From Pseudochelatococcus lubricantis (lineage in GTDB: Bacteria > Pseudomonadota > Alphaproteobacteria > Rhizobiales > Beijerinckiaceae): a DNA stretch of 64,000 nucleotides. The notes below the pieces were generated by a model. That model did not search any database. It saw only the letters and a list, made by a program, of their open reading frames with translations, and was not told the DNA's origin. The stretch covers positions 558,001 through 622,000 of the forward strand of contig NZ_JAASQI010000001.1 of the NCBI RefSeq assembly GCF_011762225.1, written 5' to 3'. The translations under genes and the position numbers were made by a program. Shown here one piece after another: positions 58,378 to 64,000 of this stretch. Position 1 is the first letter of the stretch. Each line of letters starts with the position of its first letter.

Positions 58378-59739
58378 TCACTTCTTCCTGTCGTACGGAT
58401 TGTCCCCTGAGCGCAGCGCCAGTCTGATGGGGGTGCCCTTGAGGCCGAAGGTTTCGCGCAGGCCGTTGACGAGGTAGCGCGTGTAGGAGCGCGGCAGTTC
58501 GCCGAGCTGGTTGCCGAACAGGGCGAAATGCGGCGGACGGCTCTTTACCTGCGTGATGTAGCGGATCTTGATGCGCCGGCCGGAGACGGCCGGCGGCGGG
58601 TGGCCTTCCAGCATGTCGGCGAGCCATTTGTTGAGGCGCGCGGTGGAAATGCGCTCGTTCCAGATGCGGTAGGCGTCCATCACCGCTTCCATCAACGGGT
58701 CGATACCCCGTCCCGTGAGGCCGGAGAGCGGGATGATCGACACGCCCCTGACCTGCGCCAAAAGGCGGGCGGCTTCCTCGCGCAGTTCCTTCAGCAGGCC
58801 GTGCTGGTCGGAGACGAGGTCCCACTTGTTGAGGCCGATGATGACCGCGCGGCCTTCCTTTTCGATCAGGTCCACGATAGTCAGGTCCTGCTTCTCGAAC
58901 GGAATGGTGGCGTCGAGCAGGACGACCACCACCTCGGCGAAACGAATGGCGCGCAACCCGTCGGCGACTGACAGTTTCTCCAGTTTGTCATCGATGCGCG
59001 CGCGCTTGCGCATGCCCGCCGTGTCGTAGAGCTTGATGTCATGGCCGCGCCATTGCCAGTCGAGCGCGATGGAATCGCGCGTGATCCCCGCCTCCGGGCC
59101 GGTCAGCAGGCGTTCCTCGCCGATCATCTGGTTGATCAGCGTGGACTTGCCGGCATTCGGCCGCCCGCAGATGGCGATCCTGAGCGGCCGGCGCAGGTTG
59201 CCCTGTTCGTCGGGGCCGTTCTCCTCCTCCGCCTCGTCGTCGGGGTCGGGAAAATAGGGCATCAGCGCTTCGAGCAGGTCGGCCGTGCCCTCGCCGTGTT
59301 CGGCGGAAAAGGGGACTGGGTCGCCGAGGCCGAGCGAAAACGCCTCATAGGCGCCGTCGAGGCCGATCTTGCCCTCCGCCTTGTTCGCGATGAGGATGAC
59401 CGGCTTGCCGGAGCGGCGCACCAGCTCCGCGAACTGTCTGTCGGCGGGGGTGACGCCGACGCGCGCGTCGATCACGAACAGGACGATGTCGCTGTCAGCG
59501 ATCGCTGTTTCCGTCTGCTGGCGCATGCGTCCCGCGAGCGTGCCGTCATCCGCCTCCTCAAGCCCTGCCGTGTCGAACACCGGGAAGGTGAGATGGCCGA
59601 GCGTCGCCTCGCCCTCCCGCCTGTCGCGCGTGACGCCGGGCCGGTCGTCGACGAGTGCGAGCTTGCGCCCCACCAGCCGGTTGAAGAGCGTCGACTTGCC
59701 GACGTTGGGACGGCCGATGATGGCGACCGTGGGGGTCAT
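58378..59739 (-). CDS. der: Ribosome biogenesis GTPase Der (EngA)
   Basis: A 453-residue GTPase with two tandem G domains. Domain 1: [16 protein letters not shown] (G1), DTAGLEE and NKAEGK; domain 2: [41 protein letters not shown] and NKWD. The acidic linker ([16 protein letters not shown]) separates them and the KH-like C-terminus with [14 protein letters not shown] ends the protein. It is essential for the 50S subunit. The start at 59739 has GGAG; TTG five codons up is less likely. The TPR gene lies 38 bases upstream. Confidence 0.97.
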   Translation of the reverse strand: MTPTVAIIGRPNVGKSTLFNRLVGRKLALVDDRPGVTRDRREGEATLGHLTFPVFDTAGLEEADDGTLAGRMRQQTETAIADSDIVLFVIDARVGVTPADRQFAELVRRSGKPVILIANKAEGKIGLDGAYEAFSLGLGDPVPFSAEHGEGTADLLEALMPYFPDPDDEAEEENGPDEQGNLRRPLRIAICGRPNAGKSTLINQMIGEERLLTGPEAGITRDSIALDWQWRGHDIKLYDTAGMRKRARIDDKLEKLSVADGLRAIRFAEVVVVLLDATIPFEKQDLTIVDLIEKEGRAVIIGLNKWDLVSDQHGLLKELREEAARLLAQVRGVSIIPLSGLTGRGIDPLMEAVMDAYRIWNERISTARLNKWLADMLEGHPPPAVSGRRIKIRYITQVKSRPPHFALFGNQLGELPRSYTRYLVNGLRETFGLKGTPIRLALRSGDNPYDRKK

Positions 59740-59777
59740 GGATGCTCCGGACAAAACAGAATATTTCCAAAAATCAA

Positions 59778-60455
59778 TCAGTTGGTGGTTTCGCTGCCGG
59801 TGGCCGACGGGCCGCCCGCGACGAGTGCCAGATAAATCTCCTGCACGCGCTGGCGCACGCCCTGCGTCGCGGCCGGGTCGGTCAGAATCTGGTCGAACCA
59901 GCGTCCTGCGTCTTCCAGCTTGCCGGCACGCAGCGCCACGAGGCCAAGCGTCTCCAGCGCCGTCAGCCGCCAGGGCTGGCCGGGTGCCGCGAGCGGCTGC
60001 AGCGCAGCCTGCGCCTCATCCGGCGAGAGCTTGTCGATCTGCAGCAGGGTGGCGCGCAGCCGGGCGAGATCGCGCCACACAGCATCGACCTTGCCATCGT
60101 CCGCGATGGCCGTAAAGGCGGCGGCACCCGCCGCCGGGTCTTTCGCGCCGGTGATGGCGGCAAGGCGCAGGCGCGCCAGTAGCTGGTAGCCCGCCGGTCC
60201 GTCCGCGGCGATGGTGGAAAGGGCATGCTCCGCGTCCGCTGTCTTGCCCTCGCGCGCCGCCTGCAAGGCTTCCTCGAAGCGCGCGCCGGTGTCCTCGGCG
60301 GATTGCCTGTCGAACCAGCGCCACGCCTGCCAGCCGCCCACACCCACGACGACCAGCACCACAACGGCGATCAGGAGCGGGGCCACCCGACGGAAAAGCT
60401 GCGAATAGCGATCGCGGCGCAGGTCTTCATCGATTTCGCGGAAAATGTCGGTCAT
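59778..60455 (-). CDS. YfgM-like tetratricopeptide membrane protein
   Basis: A 225-residue protein. The start at 60455 ([24 protein letters not shown]) precedes one helix ([22 protein letters not shown]) and a periplasmic helical domain with TPR-like repeats ([87 protein letters not shown]). YfgM-type proteins near der cooperate with SecYEG and periplasmic chaperones; here bamB, common between them, is absent. It is in line with nudC upstream and der downstream. Confidence 0.87.
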   Translation of the reverse strand: MTDIFREIDEDLRRDRYSQLFRRVAPLLIAVVVLVVVGVGGWQAWRWFDRQSAEDTGARFEEALQAAREGKTADAEHALSTIAADGPAGYQLLARLRLAAITGAKDPAAGAAAFTAIADDGKVDAVWRDLARLRATLLQIDKLSPDEAQAALQPLAAPGQPWRLTALETLGLVALRAGKLEDAGRWFDQILTDPAATQGVRQRVQEIYLALVAGGPSATGSETTN

Positions 60456-60574
60456 TGGCCTAACTGTGATGGGCAACGGTGGCCCGGCTGCGCCGGCGCG
60501 GGCGGGAAGGATGAAGCCGGACCATTATCACAGCCCTGCCGGGAAAGCGAGATCGCCGGTTTCCCGGCATTATC

Positions 60575-61555
60575 CTATACGATGTCGCCTTCCGCCTCGA
60601 CAAAGGCCCGCAACAGGTGGTGGGCGATGGCCATGGGGCGAGGCGCCGTCAGCCCGTCCGGATGCCCGTCCGCCAGCATCAGGCGGGCCTCCTCGCGCGT
60701 GAACCAGCGCGCATCCTCAAGCTCCAGCCGGTCGACGACGATGGTGGTCGCCAGCGCACGCGCCACACAGCCGATCATCAACGAGGAGGGAAAGGGCCAC
60801 GGCTGCGACGCGAGGTAGCGCACGGTCCCCACGGGCACGCCCGCTTCCTCCATCACCTCGCGGCGCACGGCGTCCTCAACGGTCTCGCCCTGCTCCACGA
60901 AGCCCGCCAACGCGGAATACATGCCGGGCGCGAAGCGCGGCTGCCGGCCGAGCAGGCAGCGGTCGCCATCCGTCACCAGCATGATGACCACAGGGTCGAC
61001 GCGCGGGAAATGCTGTGCCTCGCAGGACGGGCAGTCGCGCCGGAAACCGCCGGTGAAGGTAACGGTCGGCGCGCCGCAGTTGGCGCAAAAGCGGTGACGG
61101 CGGTGCCAGTCCATGAGCGCCTTCGCCTCGCCCAGCGGGCCGAGTTCGTCGGCGGGCAGCAGCCCCTCGGCCGCAATGGCGCGCAGGCCGACGGGCGCGA
61201 CGTCGCCGCGTCCGGAAAACGCCTCCGTCGCTGTTTCGGGAAAAAGCAGCGCGAACAGCGGCGTGTCGTCGAGGGTGCCAAGATAGGCGCTCTCCTGCTC
61301 CTGCCCGATCTCCGCGGCCTGCGCGAAGGTGAAGCGCGCCCGTTCCGAACCGCCCTCCGTCTTCAGCAGGGGCGCGTCGCCGACGATGAGGAAGACGCGC
61401 GTGCGAGGGTCGACGCGCAGCGCCGCGAGTTCCGACTCGATCTCCCGCCTCTCCGAGTGCCGGTTCAGGCGGTTGCGGGCGAAGGCCGTGTGCGCCGAGA
61501 GTTCGCGCGCGGTGAAGGGCCGGATTTCCGGCTCGGCGTTGGCATCGCGCGTCAT
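60575..61555 (-). CDS. nudC: NAD(+) diphosphatase NudC
   Basis: A 326-residue Nudix hydrolase that cleaves NADH and removes NAD caps from RNA. A zinc ribbon (HRFCANCGAPT..GFRRDCPSCEAQHFPRVDP) separates the N-terminal domain from the Nudix domain, whose box is GFVEQGETVEDAVRREVMEEAGV. The following SQPWPFPSSLMIG is the NudC-specific SQPWPFPxS motif. It is on the same strand as, and 119 bases upstream of, the TPR gene. Confidence 0.95.
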   Translation of the reverse strand: MTRDANAEPEIRPFTARELSAHTAFARNRLNRHSERREIESELAALRVDPRTRVFLIVGDAPLLKTEGGSERARFTFAQAAEIGQEQESAYLGTLDDTPLFALLFPETATEAFSGRGDVAPVGLRAIAAEGLLPADELGPLGEAKALMDWHRRHRFCANCGAPTVTFTGGFRRDCPSCEAQHFPRVDPVVIMLVTDGDRCLLGRQPRFAPGMYSALAGFVEQGETVEDAVRREVMEEAGVPVGTVRYLASQPWPFPSSLMIGCVARALATTIVVDRLELEDARWFTREEARLMLADGHPDGLTAPRPMAIAHHLLRAFVEAEGDIV

Positions 61556-61679
61556 TGCGTTTCCTGCATCGGAGGGAGAGAATCGGTTGCGGCCGCGGCC
61601 GGGACGAGCGATCGTAAAGCCGCTTTCCGCCCGACGCCAGAGCGCGTTCCGATCAGAATTCGCTCAGGATAAGGAACCT

Positions 61680-61717
61680 GGAATCTGTCCTGTTTCAACG
61701 TAGACAGGACAGATTCC
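61680..61717. repeat. Dispersed palindromic repeat, copy B
   Basis: ggaatctgtcctgt (61680-61693) and acaggacagattcc (61704-61717) form a perfect 14-bp stem around ttcaacgtag. The right half is shared with copy A at 10071-10097 with one mismatch. The two copies are 51 kb apart in unrelated intergenic spots. Confidence 0.75.
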
Positions 61718-61997
61718 AGCACCGATTGAAGGGCTTCCGGAACGCCTGCTACCCGGTTGATCCGGCTGTCGTTTCCGGTGTGAATGGCAGCTATGCGCAC
61801 AATTCATTCCCGATGGGCGGATAGGCCGAATTTTCCCCTTGACGTCGCCCTCAGTTAGTCGCATTTACCGTCCATACATTTCGTCATCGCGTGTGTTGCG
61901 CGAGACGAATCCCATCGGAAATCAAACCATGCCCAGCGACAGTATAAGTCGATCGCGTTCGCCGTCTGCGGCCTTCTGGGCAGCCTGATTTCTGACA

Positions 61998-62047
61998 GGC
62001 TCACCCGGATACGGCCGTTGACGGCCGTATCGACAGGAAGGTGAGCC
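61998..62047 (+). promoter_or_regulatory. Structured 5' leader covering the ribosome site of the small membrane gene
   Basis: ggctcacc (61998-62005) pairs with ggtgagcc (62040-62047), and inside it gatacggccg (62008-62017) pairs with cggccgtatc (62022-62031) around a TTGA tetraloop. The strong SD aggaaggtgag (62035-62045) is partly in the outer stem, ending two bases before the ATG at 62049. The fold could limit translation until melted or bound. Confidence 0.65.
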
Positions 62048-62048
62048 A

Positions 62049-62201
62049 ATGACCTCTGCGAAGATCAATCGCAGCCTGGCGGCTGCAAGCTACGAAGAAA
62101 CCCGCGCCGATCGTTCCGTCGCGTGGCTGCTCGTATTGATGCTCGTCCTCGTCTTTCTCCCCGTGATGGGAGTATGGATGACGGCCTTTTTCACGCGCTG
62201 A
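62049..62201 (+). CDS. 50-residue single-pass membrane protein
   Basis: The frame atg acc tct gcg ... acg cgc tga encodes MTSAKINRSLAAASYEETRA... with a basic/charged N-terminal half, then one strongly hydrophobic helix (about 24-46, VAWLLVLMLVLVFLPVMGVWM) and a short TAFFTR tail. The ribosome site aggaaggtgag at proper spacing argues that it is real despite its size. It lies alone between nudC and icd. The function is unknown; size and topology suit a small regulator of a membrane complex or a type I-like toxin, and neither can be preferred from sequence. Confidence 0.75.
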   Translation: MTSAKINRSLAAASYEETRADRSVAWLLVLMLVLVFLPVMGVWMTAFFTR

Positions 62202-62507
62202 CTGTCGGAACCCGGCAGCGCACGGATACGCAGGCGTGATCCCGGAAAGCGTTGCCCGCTTTCGGGAAGGGATCAGGCATAAACAGACGGTGCGGCGATA
62301 CGGCTTCGATTGGCTGTCCGCCGCTCCATATGTATCGATCGCGGCATCGCACCAGCGGGAAGGCTTCCCGGCAGGGCGGTGCCGTAATCGTTTATGGGAC
62401 GGCTGCGGATGGGACCGGCTTCCCGATGGGGCGCCTGCGCGATCCATCCATCCGTCGGTCCGGGCGCCAAAGCCTTCCGGGGCTGTCCCGGAAGGCCGTT
62501 GCCGCAA
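62202..62507. other. Intergenic stretch with several inverted repeats
   Basis: About 306 bases after the small membrane gene. A compound hairpin spans 62238-62274 (gatccc/gggatc outside, gaaagcg/cgctttc inside), a cgggaag-gc-ttcccg dyad lies at about 62358, and the icd terminator is at 62472-62496. No gene seen. Confidence 0.6.
62472..62496 (-). terminator. Stem-loop downstream of icd
   Basis: gccttccggg (62472-62481) and cccggaaggc (62487-62496) form a 10-bp perfect stem with a five-base loop, 12 bases after the icd stop codon on the minus strand, followed by a short TTT. Confidence 0.7.
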
Positions 62508-63719
62508 TCAGCCGATAGCCTTCTGCAGGTTTTCGTCGACCTTGTCGAGGAAGCCGGTCGTCGACAACCACTTCTGGTCCGCGCCGACGAGCAGGGCCAG
62601 GTCCTTGGTCATGGAGCCGGATTCGACCGTGTCGATCACGACCTTCTCAAGAGTCTCGACGAAGTTCTTCAGCTCCGCGTTGTCGTCGAGCTTGGCCCGA
62701 TGGGCCAGGCCGCGCGTCCAGGCGAAGATCGAGGCGATGGAGTTGGTGGAGGTCTCCTTGCCCTTCTGGTGCTCGCGGTAGTGGCGGGTCACGGTGCCGT
62801 GGGCGGCTTCCGATTCCACGATCTTGCCGTCGGGCGTCAGCAGCACGGAGGTCATCAGGCCGAGCGAGCCGAAGCCCTGCGCCACGGTGTCGGACTGCAC
62901 GTCGCCGTCGTAGTTCTTGCAGGCCCAGACATAGCCGCCGGACCACTTCAGCGAGGAAGCGACCATGTCGTCGATCAGGCGGTGCTCGTAGTGGATGCCG
63001 GCCTTCTCGAAGTCCGCCTTGAATTCGGTTTCGTAGATCTCCTGGAAGATGTCCTTGAAGCGCCCGTCATAGGCCTTCAGAATGGTGTTCTTCGTGGAGA
63101 GATACACCGGATACTTGCGCGACAGGCCGTAGTTGAGGGAGGCGCGGGCGAAGTCACGGATCGAGTCGTCGACGTTGTACATCGCCTGCGCGATGCCGGA
63201 GCTCTTGAAGTTGAACACCTCGCGCTCGATCTTCTCGCCGTTGTCGCCGACAAAGGTGATGGTGAGCTTGCCGGGGCCGGGCACGCGGAAGTCCTGCGCA
63301 CGGTACTGGTCGCCGTAGGCGTGGCGGCCGATGATGATCGGCTGCGTCCAGCCGGGCACGAGGCGCGGCACGTTGCGGGCGATGATCGGCTCGCGGAAGA
63401 TGACGCCGCCGAGAATATTGCGGATGGTGCCGTTCGGCGATTTCCACATCTGCTTGAGGTTGAATTCCTTCACCCGCGCCTCGTCGGGGGTGATGGTGGC
63501 GCATTTCACGCCCACGCCGTATTGCTTGATCGCCTCGGCGGCCTCGACGGTGACCCGATCCTCGGTGGCATCACGGTGCTCGATGCCCAGGTCGTAGTAC
63601 TTCAGGTCGATGTCGAGATAGGGGTGGATCAGCTTGTCCTTGATAAGCTTCCAGATGATCCGGGTCATTTCGTCGCCGTCGAGTTCGACGACCGGGTTCG
63701 CCACCTTGATCTTGCTCAT
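62508..63719 (-). CDS. icd: NADP-dependent isocitrate dehydrogenase (eukaryote-type)
   Basis: A 403-residue homodimeric enzyme converting isocitrate to 2-oxoglutarate in the TCA cycle. The start at 63719 ([21 protein letters not shown]) has GAGGTGAAA upstream. Substrate residues in [23 protein letters not shown], and the metal/NADP part with [27 protein letters not shown] and [11 protein letters not shown] identify the type II clade that also holds mitochondrial enzymes. A terminator follows at 62472-62496; the 280 bases upstream to the right window edge carry its promoter and no other gene I can support. Confidence 0.96.
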   Translation of the reverse strand: MSKIKVANPVVELDGDEMTRIIWKLIKDKLIHPYLDIDLKYYDLGIEHRDATEDRVTVEAAEAIKQYGVGVKCATITPDEARVKEFNLKQMWKSPNGTIRNILGGVIFREPIIARNVPRLVPGWTQPIIIGRHAYGDQYRAQDFRVPGPGKLTITFVGDNGEKIEREVFNFKSSGIAQAMYNVDDSIRDFARASLNYGLSRKYPVYLSTKNTILKAYDGRFKDIFQEIYETEFKADFEKAGIHYEHRLIDDMVASSLKWSGGYVWACKNYDGDVQSDTVAQGFGSLGLMTSVLLTPDGKIVESEAAHGTVTRHYREHQKGKETSTNSIASIFAWTRGLAHRAKLDDNAELKNFVETLEKVVIDTVESGSMTKDLALLVGADQKWLSTTGFLDKVDENLQKAIG

Positions 63720-64000
63720 GGGTCTTTTCACCTCGCACGGGACAACAGCGTAGGGGGGCCTCGGCGCGGGTCCCCGTGCGCAACCCACACCGGCAGACTG
63801 CCTATACGCACTTTCGCAGTGGAATGTCACGTGTGGCGGCGATGAAACAGTGACAAAATCGAGATTTTGAACGGGGGTGTGGGCGCGGGGCAGGTTGCGC
63901 GGGGCCGTTCATCACGATTCGTGTCGATTCGGCCGGCAATGTCTCGCCGTGCTTTCCAGCGGCGCGCTGTCCCGCCTCCCGCCCTGGCCGCATCCACCCG

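Larger units (their letters stand above)
61556..62048. other. Intergenic region with dispersed repeat and structured leader
   Basis: About 493 bases between nudC and the small membrane gene. It holds copy B of the palindromic repeat (61680-61717), then unremarkable sequence, and at its right end the leader hairpin (61998-62047) that includes the ribosome site of the next gene. Confidence 0.6.

Overview
The window is high-GC chromosomal DNA (by eye roughly two thirds G+C) from an alphaproteobacterium, almost certainly of the order Hyphomicrobiales (Rhizobiales). The lineage markers are a giant GPR/RgsE-type growth-pole protein, a PodJ-like polarity protein, the phosphotransferase ChpT, the complex I accessory subunit NDUFA12 beside a DUF2155 protein and aat, an EipA/DUF1134 envelope protein, DUF1491, a class II EPSP synthase and eukaryote-type NADP isocitrate dehydrogenase. 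I cannot name genus or species. No rRNA, tRNA, CRISPR array, prophage or insertion sequence was found.

Layout. 1-1591: end of aat, DUF2155 and NDUFA12. 1949-8776: the 2275-residue GPR-like gene on the minus strand. 9213-13045: ferredoxin, universal stress protein, Spy-like periplasmic protein, an extremely AT-rich spacer, comM and a small conserved gene. 13074-16654: galE, DUF1491, and a LysR regulator divergent from doxX plus a VOC dioxygenase, resembling a catechol/quinone detoxification module. 16704-23799: YcgN, a class A PBP, DUF1214 and DUF1254 membrane proteins, an ABC-F ATPase and an RNA methyltransferase. 23777-27134 (minus): argG-ygfZ-tag-HD hydrolase. 27312-34402: aroA-cmk, a CorA/ZntB transporter, mgsA, a coiled-coil membrane protein, EipA, cysQ and chpT. 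34380-37329: a flavoprotein and a compact restriction-modification cassette (BglII/BstYI-type nuclease plus MT-A70 methylase). 37519-42648: recO, parC and a secreted PhoA-family phosphatase. 42904-45392: a Tat-exported protein with a His-rich MacB-like ABC exporter, probably for metal. 45484-52204: phosphoesterase, SCO protein, membrane glycosyltransferase, solute-binding protein, DUF6460, lipase-like hydrolase and an orphan NarL-type regulator. 52440-63719: PodJ-like protein lacking its periplasmic part, guaB, an RsmB-type methyltransferase, a P-loop kinase, der, a YfgM-like TPR protein, nudC, an unlisted 50-residue membrane protein behind a structured leader, and icd.

Most of the window is core housekeeping in short operons with tight or overlapping junctions. 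Accessory elements worth attention are the restriction-modification cassette, the His-rich exporter operon, the LysR-DoxX-VOC module, the structured leader of the small membrane gene at 62049, the 13%-GC spacer near 10900, and a dispersed palindromic repeat present at 10.07 kb and 61.69 kb. Two polarity-related giants or near-giants (GPR-like and PodJ-like) lie 45 kb apart and together with ChpT make the window rich in cell-polarity and cell-cycle functions typical of polar-growing Hyphomicrobiales.
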